Program-made: the position numbers and the translations under genes
Notes under the pieces: model-generated
Told to the model about the DNA's origin: nothing
Database searches by the model: none
What the model saw: the letters and a program-made list of their open reading frames with translations, nothing else
Part shown: piece by piece, positions 11,882 to 18,169 of the stretch
How the letters are laid out: every line of letters starts with the position of its first letter
Position numbering within the stretch: position 1 is the stretch's first letter
Virus record (IMG/VR): IMGVR_UViG_3300046376_000072
Span: 1-29,672 of that record
Direction: 5' to 3' (one strand)
From: a virus
DNA: 29,672 bases

Positions 11882-12070
11882 ATGGTAGAATGCCCCATGT
11901 GCGGTGGCCAAAGCGAGGCCGCGGTCTGGCCGTACCTGAAGGGGACCTTGGAATATGGCGAGCCGATCACATGGCGCAGGTGTGCGCGGTGTCGGGCGCT
12001 GTTCTCGAACCTCACCAGAGCGCCTGTAAGGGCCGCTGATGCGTCTAGCAGCGAGGGACCGAAGCCATGA
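11882..12070 (+). CDS. Small zinc-ribbon protein (62 aa)
   Basis: 62 residues from ATG 11882 with CGGAGG upstream. C-P-M-C-G-G at residues 4-9 and C-A-R-C at 34-37 form a four-cysteine zinc ribbon. The C-terminal 20 residues are low-complexity (R-A-A-D-A-S-S-S-E-G-P-K-P). It is the first rightward gene after the leftward cargo block and overlaps the next by ATGA. Confidence 0.65.
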   Translation: MVECPMCGGQSEAAVWPYLKGTLEYGEPITWRRCARCRALFSNLTRAPVRAADASSSEGPKP

Positions 12071-12369
12071 CCGGCGAGGAGCGATATCATCAGGCGATCC
12101 AGAAATCGCGTCTGTTGGGCCATCGTGACATGCAGGCCTTCCTTGGCGACAAGCTGGACGTGCTGCCGTGCCAAATGGATCGCGACCGCGACTGCCTGAT
12201 CGAGGCGTTCGACGAGCTGCTGGCTGAACTCGATCGTTGCAAAGCCATCTTGAGGGCCGCGGGCCTCGATGGTGCGAGAGGCGAAGCCATGAGACCACAG
12301 CGCCAGCGTGGCGATCGTTGGTATCAAGGACAGCAACTCGACATGCAGGACGTCTGGGGAATTTTCTGA
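12067..12369 (+). CDS. Hypothetical helical protein (100 aa)
   Basis: Begins MTGEERYHQAIQKSRLLGHR. Residues about 40-66 form a helix with D-C-L-I-E-A-F-D-E-L-L-A-E-L-D-R-C-K-A-I-L; the C-terminus is basic then aromatic (D-V-W-G-I-F). Overlap ATGA with the previous gene and TGATG with the next. No family recognised. Confidence 0.6.
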   Translation: MTGEERYHQAIQKSRLLGHRDMQAFLGDKLDVLPCQMDRDRDCLIEAFDELLAELDRCKAILRAAGLDGARGEAMRPQRQRGDRWYQGQQLDMQDVWGIF

Positions 12370-12605
12370 TGGTCAGCACAAAGATCACCTCGCAGCTGGC
12401 GGCGCTGGAGCAACGGATGGCTGAAGCGTTGCAGACGGCTGGAATGCACCAGATGCAGCTGATCGGGGCGCTGGCCAAAAACGGCGCGGCACTGACGGGA
12501 AAGGTCATCCAGCTGGAGGCTGAGATCAAACTGATCAGGGATAAACTCGGGTTGAGCGAAGTCACTGACATTGTGACCAAAAACGGGGAGCGTGAAGTTC
12601 CGTAA
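12369..12605 (+). CDS. Hypothetical coiled-coil protein (78 aa)
   Basis: ATG at 12369 overlapping the previous stop. The product begins MVSTKITSQLAALEQRMAEA and the heptad-rich sequence extends to G-K-V-I-Q-L-E-A-E-I-K-L-I-R-D-K-L-G, a long coiled coil typical of small phage packaging or structural accessory proteins. The next gene starts on its stop (TAATG at 12603-12607). No family recognised. Confidence 0.6.
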   Translation: MVSTKITSQLAALEQRMAEALQTAGMHQMQLIGALAKNGAALTGKVIQLEAEIKLIRDKLGLSEVTDIVTKNGEREVP

Positions 12606-12901
12606 TGCCCAGATCAGCCAAATCAATCGTCGATATCAAGAGCTTGGCCAGAGCGCACACGGAGACGTGCATCAGGGTGCTGGCGAAGATCGTGACGGAG
12701 GCGAAAGCGCCCGCATCTGCACGCGCCTTTGCGGCCAACAGCTTGCTCGACCGCGGTTGGGGCAAGGCCCCGCAGCAACTCACGGGCGAGGACGGCGGCG
12801 ATATCCGGGTGACCATCCGACAAATCCTTGTAAATGCTGCACAATCCGACACGCCGCTGATCGAGCATGATGAGGATGAGGACGGTTCTGCGTCAGGCTA
12901 A
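12605..12901 (+). CDS. Terminase small subunit candidate
   Basis: 98 residues. A-R-A-H-T-E-T-C-I-R-V-L-A-K-I-V and A-P-A-S-A-R-A-F-A-A-N-S-L-L-D-R-G-W-G-K-A-P-Q follow the pattern L-x-R-x-H-T-x-A-x-x-x-L-x-x-I-x ... A-x-x-A-A-x-x-L-L-D-R-G-x-G-K-x-P-Q of DNA-binding helical phage proteins often annotated as terminase small subunits. It precedes the large terminase by about 1.6 kb and the palindrome-rich noncoding stretch directly follows it. The same pattern also occurs in other integrated elements, so the role is probable, not certain. The acidic tail D-E-D-E-D-G may contact partners. Confidence 0.5.
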   Translation: MPRSAKSIVDIKSLARAHTETCIRVLAKIVTEAKAPASARAFAANSLLDRGWGKAPQQLTGEDGGDIRVTIRQILVNAAQSDTPLIEHDEDEDGSASG

Positions 12902-13120
12902 CGGACGTTAGCATAGCGCAGCCGCTGCCGATCGACAGTCTAACGCATTGATATCATTGAGCATTCGCATCGCCTGCCTCGATCGAGGAGGGATGCAACC
13001 ACGCTGCATCTGGATACATCAATGATATCAAGGGGTTAGGGGGTGCCTACCGTAGTTCTACGGGGGTGGGGAACCTCCGGGGTGGTATGTCGGGATTCGA
13101 TCCGATCAGGTACCGGTACC
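12897..13120. repeat. Palindrome-rich noncoding stretch (candidate packaging or control site)
   Basis: Between the terminase small subunit candidate and the next gene lie six perfect inverted repeats: GCTAAC-GGAC-GTTAGC (12897-12912), a 13-bp pair TTGATATCATTGA / TCAATGATATCAA (12948-12960 and 13019-13031), CCTCGATCGAGG (12977-12988), GATGCA/TGCATC (12992-12997, 13005-13010), CCGTAG-TT-CTACGG (13050-13063) and GGTACCGGTACC (13109-13120). Such density next to terminase genes fits a pac/cos-type recognition site, an operator cluster or a partition site. No gene is supported in 12902-13172. Confidence 0.55.
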
Positions 13121-13172
13121 GGTTATTTACCCACTTTCCCGCGCTGCCTTTTCGAGTTTCCGCGAGGATCAC

Positions 13173-13457
13173 ATGGACGCACCCGTCTGCCGAACCTGCG
13201 GCCAGAAGCACTGGACGAGGCTCTGTCCCGGCGACGATGTAACGCCTGACGTTACCAAGCCTGTAACGAAGCTCGTTACGGTAACGAAGCACGTTACACA
13301 GACCATCGTGGACCTTGTCGCCGAGAACGAGGCGTTGCGCGCCGAGGTCGCCATGCTGAAGCGGAAGCTGGCCGAGGCAAACAAGGTGCCGATGACGTCA
13401 GCGGAGCGGGTCAGGAAGCACCGGGCGAAGCCCGTTCCTGCCGGTAAACCACGCTGA
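13173..13457 (+). CDS. Zinc-finger protein with VT-repeat segment (94 aa)
   Basis: ATG 13173 behind a GAGGATC ribosome site. C-R-T-C-G-Q-K-H-W-T-R-L-C-P-G at 6-20 gives a CxxC...C/H metal site. Residues about 23-45 repeat V-T (D-V-T-P-D-V-T-K-P-V-T-K-L-V-T-V-T-K-H-V-T). A helical leucine-rich stretch follows (E-N-E-A-L-R-A-E-V-A-M-L-K-R-K-L-A-E), and the basic R-V-R-K-H-R-A-K ending resembles the R-x-x-x-Y/H-R motif common in phage DNA-binding accessory proteins. The V-T codons contain three 17-bp palindromes (13239-13297). Function unknown. Confidence 0.7.
   Translation: MDAPVCRTCGQKHWTRLCPGDDVTPDVTKPVTKLVTVTKHVTQTIVDLVAENEALRAEVAMLKRKLAEANKVPMTSAERVRKHRAKPVPAGKPR
13239..13297. repeat. Three GTAACG-N5-CGTTAC palindromes inside a coding sequence
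   Basis: Units at 13239-13255, 13263-13279 and 13281-13297 share the same 6-bp arms and a 5-base spacer (CCTGA, AAGCT, AAGCA). Each encodes Val-Thr, producing the V-T repeat of the host gene. The identical arms go beyond what the amino acids require, because Val and Thr each have four codons. A regularly spaced palindrome array suggests a protein-binding site, such as an autoregulatory or partition-like site. Confidence 0.65.
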
Positions 13458-13620
13458 CGCGCCAGCCTCTCTGTTCGCAGTAGCTGCGCACCCGGTCGCG
13501 GGTCCACTTCTGCTTCTTCATGTAGTGCAGGATCGGCGCGGCCTCGATCACGCGGTCGTCCCACAGCACGATGCCTGCGGTGAACTTGTCGCTTTCGATC
13601 TGGGCGAGGATTTCGATCAT
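13411..13620 (-). CDS. Small conserved phage protein on the opposite strand (69 aa)
   Basis: ATG at 13620, product begins MIEILAQIESDKFTAGIVLW, then D-D-R-V-I-E-A-A-P-I-L-H-Y-M-K-K and a charged helix W-T-R-D-R-V-R-S-Y-C-E-Q-R-G-W-R-V-S-V-V. The pattern D-x-R-V-I/V-E-A-A-P-I-x-x-Y-M is familiar from other alphaproteobacterial phages. The last 47 bases overlap the preceding rightward gene antiparallel, and the start overlaps the start of a rightward gene by CATG. Function unknown. Confidence 0.6.
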   Translation of the reverse strand: MIEILAQIESDKFTAGIVLWDDRVIEAAPILHYMKKQKWTRDRVRSYCEQRGWRVSVVYRQERASPGAS

Positions 13621-13807
13621 GAAGTACGTCACCACCAGCTTTGATCCGCACGACTACGACCAGATCGTCCTCTTGGCCGCGGTCCACCACGTCTCGGTGT
13701 CGGCGATCGTCCGCAATATCTGCAAGGCCCACCTCGACGGCCTGCCGGTCAGGGTCCCAGCCGCGGAGATGGTGGGCCAGGTTAGTCTAACAGACGGGTT
13801 AGACTAA
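13619..13807 (+). CDS. Ribbon-helix-helix-like protein (62 aa)
   Basis: ATG 13619 sharing CATG with the leftward gene start. M-K-Y-V-T-T-S-F-D-P-H-D-Y-D-Q-I-V-L-L-A-A-V-H-H-V-S-V-S-A-I-V-R-N-I-C-K-A-H-L at residues 1-39 is a beta strand, a helix and a second helix with S-x-S-x-I-V-R-N, the outline of a CopG/Arc-type ribbon-helix-helix fold (T-S-F as the DNA-contact strand). Probably a small DNA-binding regulator. Its 3' end carries the 11-bp inverted repeat (13781-13808). No clear ribosome site is visible because the divergent gene occupies the upstream bases. Confidence 0.6.
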   Translation: MKYVTTSFDPHDYDQIVLLAAVHHVSVSAIVRNICKAHLDGLPVRVPAAEMVGQVSLTDGLD

Positions 13808-13808
13808 C
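13781..13808. promoter_or_regulatory. 11-bp inverted repeat hairpin at the start codon of the next gene
   Basis: GTTAGTCTAAC (13781-13791) and GTTAGACTAAC (13798-13808) are exact reverse complements around a 6-base loop (AGACGG), and each arm is itself palindromic around one central base. The next ATG (13809) follows immediately. It may be an operator, a hairpin that limits translation, or both. The half-site GTTAGTC occurs as an inverted repeat upstream of the leftward HTH gene at 8541-8567. Confidence 0.6.
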
Positions 13809-14042
13809 ATGGCCCTTCCCCGCGAGCTGCCGCCACCGGAGGACCTCTATGGCCCATCTGACCAAGCGCGAGCTGAAGAACCTCAAGCGCAAAGCGCCCC
13901 TGTTACTGCGGAGCAAACGGGCCGTGCGGATGTCGCGCGTTCCAAAGCGCCGCCCGCCGCGCCGAAGCGAAGCGTAGGCGGGTTCGACCGCAGGACCTAT
14001 CAAAGGGAATACATGAGGAAGAGGCGTCAGCGATCGGGATAG
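13809..14042 (+). CDS. Hypothetical basic-tailed protein (77 aa)
   Basis: Begins MALPRELPPPEDLYGPSDQA, has an Ala/Gln-rich linker, and ends F-D-R-R-T-Y-Q-R-E-Y-M-R-K-R-R-Q-R-S-G, a basic helix with the Y-Q-R-E-Y-M-R-K motif common in phage DNA-associated proteins. The start follows the hairpin 13781-13808 without a Shine-Dalgarno sequence, so translation may depend on coupling with the gene before it. An alternative frame starts at 13849 behind a good GGAGG. Confidence 0.5.
   Translation: MALPRELPPPEDLYGPSDQARAEEPQAQSAPVTAEQTGRADVARSKAPPAAPKRSVGGFDRRTYQREYMRKRRQRSG
13849..13977 (+). CDS. Alternative nested ORF, 42 aa, very basic
   Basis: ATG 13849 is preceded by CCGGAGGACC, a better ribosome site than that of the overlapping gene at 13809. 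The product begins MAHLTKRELKNLKRKAPLLL and is extremely basic and Arg/Lys-rich. It lies wholly inside the 13809-14042 gene in another frame, so it may be a real nested gene or the main product, with the longer frame secondary. No family recognised. Confidence 0.3.
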   Translation: MAHLTKRELKNLKRKAPLLLRSKRAVRMSRVPKRRPPRRSEA

Positions 14043-14245
14043 GCGAGGTCGAGATCGATCTGTTCGCGCGACGGCGCTTCGACCATGAACTCCTCGACAT
14101 TATCGCTGTGGAGGTTGGCTCGCTGGACGATCTCGCTGGCATCCTCAAAACTGAACTGCCCGGCCTTGTCGGTGCGCGTGGTGTAGCCGTGGCGATTGGG
14201 CTTCCACCAGCCGCGATGCTCGTTCGACCAGATCAAATACTTCAT
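14027..14245 (-). CDS. Conserved small phage protein on the opposite strand (72 aa)
   Basis: Begins MKYLIWSNEHRGWWKPNRHG, then Y-T-T-R-T-D-K-A-G-Q-F-S-F-E-D-A-S-E-I-V-Q-R-A-N, a beta-rich fold with conserved W-W and F-S-F-E-D-A seen, from memory, in other rhizobial phages. It starts 12 bases from the rightward gene at 14258 and shares its Shine-Dalgarno stretch. The 3' end overlaps the preceding rightward gene by 16 bases. Function unknown. Confidence 0.65.
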   Translation of the reverse strand: MKYLIWSNEHRGWWKPNRHGYTTRTDKAGQFSFEDASEIVQRANLHSDNVEEFMVEAPSREQIDLDLAYPDR

Positions 14246-14257
14246 CAGGAGACCTCC
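14246..14257. promoter_or_regulatory. Shared bidirectional ribosome-binding stretch
   Basis: The 12 bases between the divergent start codons, CAGGAGACCTCC, carry AGGAGA for the rightward gene (14258) and, on the minus strand, GGAGG for the leftward gene (14245). The two starts thus use opposite strands of the same short stretch. It leaves no room for a promoter, so both promoters must lie inside the neighbouring genes. Confidence 0.55.
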
Positions 14258-14491
14258 ATGTGCTTTTCACTGGCGTGGGCTGAACAACTCTGCATCTGGA
14301 TCATCGTCATCGTCGCGGTCTGGTCGATCATCAAACTGCTGCTGCCTTACGTGACCCAGTTCCTTCCGGCCATCGTGGTGCAGATCATCCAGATCGTCCT
14401 GTGGGCCATCATCGCCATCATCTGCATCTACATTATTTTCGGCTTGCTCGCCTGCCTGCTGGGGGCAGGCCCGATGCACTTCCCCCATTAA
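14258..14491 (+). CDS. Two-helix membrane protein, holin-like candidate
   Basis: 77 residues, ATG 14258, ribosome site AGGAGA. Two hydrophobic segments at about 10-33 (L-C-I-W-I-I-V-I-V-A-V-W-S-I-I-K) and 38-68 (A-I-V-V-Q-I-I-Q-I-V-L-W-A-I-I-A-I-I) cover most of the protein; the end is short and polar. Size and topology fit small holins or other membrane accessory proteins, but no lysis gene is nearby and the position just upstream of the large terminase does not prove a role. Confidence 0.55.
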   Translation: MCFSLAWAEQLCIWIIVIVAVWSIIKLLLPYVTQFLPAIVVQIIQIVLWAIIAIICIYIIFGLLACLLGAGPMHFPH

Positions 14492-14497
14492 GTCAGA

Positions 14498-15862
14498 ATG
14501 CCTGACGTCAGCCTGCCGCACAACGGCTGGATGCCACGCGCGCACCAGATGAAGCTGTGGCAGTACCTGCAAGCCGGTGGCGACCGCGCCATGGCGGTCT
14601 GGCATCGTCGGGCCGGTAAAGATGAAATTTTTTTGCACCACGCCGCCTGCGCCGCCATGCAGCGACCGGGAAATTATTGGCACTGCCTTCCCGAATACCT
14701 GATGGCGAGGAAAGCGATCTGGACCGCGATCAACGCCAATACCGGGAAACGCCGCCTCGATGAGGCCTTCCCCGATGCGCTCCGCGAGAACGTCTCCGAC
14801 AACGAGATGTTCATCCGCTTCAAGAACGGATCGACGTGGCAGCTGATCGGAAGTGACAGATACGACGCCACCGTGGGTTCCGGTGTCGCGGGCGTCACTT
14901 ACTCCGAATGGTCTTTGGCCAACCCCAGTGCGTGGGCCTACCACCGCCCCATGCTGGTCGAGAACAAGGGCTGGGCCGCGTTCATTACGACGCCCCGTGG
15001 TCACAACCACGCAAAAGCGATGTTCGACTACGCCAAGACGTCCAAGGACTGGTTCTGCGAGCTTCTCACCGCAAGAGACACCGGGGCGTTGAGCGAGAGC
15101 GAACTCGCCTCCGCACTGGAGGAATATCAGGCGCTGTACGGTCAGGACGTCGGCACCGCCCAGTTCGAGCAAGAGTATCTGTGTTCGTGGAACGCCGCGA
15201 TCTTGGGAGCCTTCTACGCCATGGAAATGGCGCAGGTGCGCGCCGAGAACCGCATCTGCGAGATCGAGGCAATGCCCGATCAGCCCGTGCACGTCTCTTG
15301 GGACTTGGGTGTCCGCGACGATACGGCGCTGTGGTTCTACCAGACCGTCGGCGCGCAGGTGTTCGTCCTCGACTGCTATTCCGCCTCAGGCGTCGGCGTC
15401 GAACACTACGCCTCCGTGATTGAACAGCGCGAACGCGACTACGGCTGGAAGCACGGCACCGACTACGTCCCGCACGACGCCAAGATCAAGGAATGGGGGT
15501 CCGGTCGAACCCGCATCGAGACCATGCTGACCTTCAATCTGCACCCGATGCTGGTCCCCAGCGCCTCGATCGCCGACGGCATCAACGCGGTGCGACGATT
15601 GCTTCCGCTGTGCGTGTTTCATCCGCGCTGCGACGACGGCATCAATGCGATGGAACAGCATCGCCGGGAATGGGACGACGACAAGAAGGCGTTTCGGGCT
15701 TCCGCGGTCCACGACTGGACCTCGCACTTCGCCGACAGTTTTCGCTACCTCGCCTTCGCGTGGCAACCCGCCGCCATCCGCAGGCCCAAGACCAGCGTTC
15801 CGACGTCGGGCTGGATCATTCCGCCGCCGCAGGAACCACGAAACCGAGGAATCATCCTGTGA
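14498..15862 (+). CDS. Terminase large subunit
   Basis: 454 residues. W-H-R-R-A-G-K-D-E at 35-43 is the Walker A of phage terminases (R/G-A-G-K), V-T-Y-S-E-W at 133-138 the Walker B with Glu137, and F-I-T-T-P-R-G at 162-168 the coupling motif. The C-terminal RNase H-like nuclease shows S-W-D-L-G-V (Asp269), P-H-D-A (Asp327) and H-F-A-D-S-F-R-Y (Asp413). The enzyme translocates DNA into the prohead and cuts concatemers. It begins the morphogenesis operon; the portal follows after 3 bases. Confidence 0.93.
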   Translation: MPDVSLPHNGWMPRAHQMKLWQYLQAGGDRAMAVWHRRAGKDEIFLHHAACAAMQRPGNYWHCLPEYLMARKAIWTAINANTGKRRLDEAFPDALRENVSDNEMFIRFKNGSTWQLIGSDRYDATVGSGVAGVTYSEWSLANPSAWAYHRPMLVENKGWAAFITTPRGHNHAKAMFDYAKTSKDWFCELLTARDTGALSESELASALEEYQALYGQDVGTAQFEQEYLCSWNAAILGAFYAMEMAQVRAENRICEIEAMPDQPVHVSWDLGVRDDTALWFYQTVGAQVFVLDCYSASGVGVEHYASVIEQRERDYGWKHGTDYVPHDAKIKEWGSGRTRIETMLTFNLHPMLVPSASIADGINAVRRLLPLCVFHPRCDDGINAMEQHRREWDDDKKAFRASAVHDWTSHFADSFRYLAFAWQPAAIRRPKTSVPTSGWIIPPPQEPRNRGIIL

Positions 15863-15865
15863 TGC

Positions 15866-18169
15866 ATGTCTATGGCTGACGACCCCGTCGAGGAAGACCT
15901 CCGACAGGACGACATCGAATACAACCCGAACGTCGAACCGAAGAACGCCAAGGCGTGGCTGAACCTGTTGGACGAAGCCGAGGAGACGTTCGACCGCTAC
16001 AACGAACACTGCGACAGGATCGACAAGCTGTACGCCTCGCTCGAACGCCTCTCCAATCAGGGGCGCGACAAGCAATTCCAGATGTTCTGGGCCAATGCCG
16101 AGATCATCAAGCCATCGATCTACGCCAAACCGCCGGTCCCGGTGGTCGTTCCCAAGTTCAAGGACCGAAGGCCGGTCTATCAGGCCGCCTCCGAGTTCAT
16201 GGAGCGGTGCACGACCGTGGCATTCGATCTCGCCGGGATCGACGAGCTGATGAAGCTGGTCCGCGACGACCTCGCCCTGATCGACCGCGGCGTGGCGTGG
16301 TGCCGCTACGAGGGGGCGAAGGGCAAAGGCGCTTACGATCACGAAAAGGTCTGCATCGATTTCAAGCCGAGGAAAGACTTCCTGCACTCGGTCTCGCGGA
16401 ACTGGCGCGAGGTGACGTGGGTCGCCGCGGCCTCCTATCTGACAAGATCGGAAGCGCGGAAGCGGTTTCGCAAAACATCCGGCGACCAGTATCAGGACGC
16501 CGAATACCGCGTTGACAAGGAGACGCAGTCGATCGGCGGCGCGGACAACCGCGAGAGAGCCAAGTTCTGGGAAATCTGGGACAGGGCCGGAAGGCGCGTG
16601 TGCTGGGTCGCCAAGGGCTGCGAGAAAATACTCGATGAGGACGATCCTCACCTTGATCTCAGGGGATACTTCCCATGCCCCAAGCCCGCCTACGGCACCG
16701 TGCAGCGCGGCAGTCTGGTGCCGGTGCCGGATGTCCTCCAGTACAAGGATCAGCTCGACGAGGTGAACCTCCTGACGGGCCGCATCCACGCGTTGAGCGA
16801 TGCTCTGGAAGCCAAGGGGTTCTATCCCGCGGGCGGCGCTGAACTCGCCGACGCGATCGAGGCCGCGATCAAGACCAAGACCGCGGGAAGGGTGCTGGTG
16901 CCGATCTCGAACTGGGCGGCCTTCGGCGGCTCGAACGAAGTCATCATCTGGCTTCCGATCGACATGATCGCGAACACCATCCAGACGCTGGTGACGCTCC
17001 GAACGCAGGTGATCAACGACATCTACCAGATCACCGGCATGAGCGACATCATGAGAGGGTCAACCGATCCGCAGGAAACCCTTGGAGCGCAACAACTCAA
17101 GACCGATTACGGCTCGATCCGGGTCCGCGACAAGCAGGAGGAGATCGCGCGCTTCGCCCGCGATCTGGTCGAGATCACCAGTGAGATCATCACTGAAAAG
17201 TTTTCTCCCGTCACCATGATCGAGATGTCGCAGACGCAGTTGCCCACCCAAGCGATGCAAAAACATCAGGCCGACCAGCTGCAGCAGCAACTTCAAAAGC
17301 AGCAGCAGGCCATGCAGATGATGCAGCAGCTGCCGCAGGTGCAGCAGGTGGCGCAGCAGAACCCGCAAGCCGTGCAGCAGGTTCAGCAGCAGGGCCAGCA
17401 GCTGCTGCAGGCCGGTCAGCAGTCGCTGAAGAAGGTCTTGGAAGCGCCGACCGTCGAACAGGTGCTGGCGTTTTTAAAGAACAACCGGGTCAAGTCGTTC
17501 GTCCTCGACATCGAGACCGATTCCACCATCCAGCCGGATGAAAGCGCCGAGAAGCAGCGCCGCGGCGAGTTCATCGGCATGCTGTCTCAGCTGCTGCCGC
17601 AGCTCTCGCAGATGATCATGATGCAGCCGAAGACCGCGCAATTCTGCGGCGAGCTGCTGAAGTTTGCGGTGGCCCCGTTCCGCGCCGGTCGCGCGCTCGA
17701 CGGCGCAATCGATGAGCTTGCGGCGGTGATCGAGAACGGTGCCGACCAGCCGAAGGGCGACGATCCCGCCACCGCGCAGTCGAAGGCCGCGATGCAGATC
17801 GAACAGATGAAAATCTCCTACGCCAAGCAGAAGGACGACGCCGATCGTCAGGTCAAGGTCGCCGGGATGCAGATGGAGGACCAGCGCGAGCGCGCCAAGA
17901 TGCAGACCGCCAACCAGAACGTGGCGATGGAGACGCAGGGCCGTCAGGAAGAGCATCAGATGAAGATGCAGCAGATCGGCATGGACGCCCAAAACCAGCA
18001 GCAGGATCATCAGGCCACGATGGTCGAGAACGCGCAGAAGGCGCAGCTCAACCAGCAGAAGCACGATCAGCAGATGGAGGCGAACACTGCAAAGCAAACC
18101 ATGTTCGCGCAGCAGGCGGCTGATCGTCATCGCCAGCAGATGATGCAGCCGAAGCCGGTGATCCCGTGA
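15866..18169 (+). CDS. Portal protein
   Basis: 767 residues, close to the 725 of P22 gp1. ATG 15866 (a second ATG at 15872 is possible). N-terminal W-L-N-L-L-D-E-A-E-E-T-F-D-R-Y-N and F-W-A-N-A-E-I-I-K-P-S-I-Y-A-K-P-P-V-P, a middle D-V-L-Q-Y-K-D-Q-L-D-E-V-N-L-L-T-G-R, and R-G-S-T-D-P-Q-E-T-L-G-A-Q match large podovirus-type portals. Residues about 468-525 are a Gln/Met-rich helical stretch, and about 641-762 another Gln/Met-rich helix, as in the C-terminal barrel of P22-like portals. It forms the dodecameric DNA gateway at one vertex. Confidence 0.88.
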   Translation: MSMADDPVEEDLRQDDIEYNPNVEPKNAKAWLNLLDEAEETFDRYNEHCDRIDKLYASLERLSNQGRDKQFQMFWANAEIIKPSIYAKPPVPVVVPKFKDRRPVYQAASEFMERCTTVAFDLAGIDELMKLVRDDLALIDRGVAWCRYEGAKGKGAYDHEKVCIDFKPRKDFLHSVSRNWREVTWVAAASYLTRSEARKRFRKTSGDQYQDAEYRVDKETQSIGGADNRERAKFWEIWDRAGRRVCWVAKGCEKILDEDDPHLDLRGYFPCPKPAYGTVQRGSLVPVPDVLQYKDQLDEVNLLTGRIHALSDALEAKGFYPAGGAELADAIEAAIKTKTAGRVLVPISNWAAFGGSNEVIIWLPIDMIANTIQTLVTLRTQVINDIYQITGMSDIMRGSTDPQETLGAQQLKTDYGSIRVRDKQEEIARFARDLVEITSEIITEKFSPVTMIEMSQTQLPTQAMQKHQADQLQQQLQKQQQAMQMMQQLPQVQQVAQQNPQAVQQVQQQGQQLLQAGQQSLKKVLEAPTVEQVLAFLKNNRVKSFVLDIETDSTIQPDESAEKQRRGEFIGMLSQLLPQLSQMIMMQPKTAQFCGELLKFAVAPFRAGRALDGAIDELAAVIENGADQPKGDDPATAQSKAAMQIEQMKISYAKQKDDADRQVKVAGMQMEDQRERAKMQTANQNVAMETQGRQEEHQMKMQQIGMDAQNQQQDHQATMVENAQKAQLNQQKHDQQMEANTAKQTMFAQQAADRHRQQMMQPKPVIP

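Noticed and set aside
13085-13110. GGGATTCGATCC resembling a tRNA T-arm
   Set aside because: No other tRNA arms are present; the segment is part of a palindrome-rich control stretch.
15386-16789. Leftward 467-residue ORF across the terminase-portal junction
   Set aside because: Shadow of the portal gene; composition is atypical and the plus-strand terminase and portal motifs are unambiguous.
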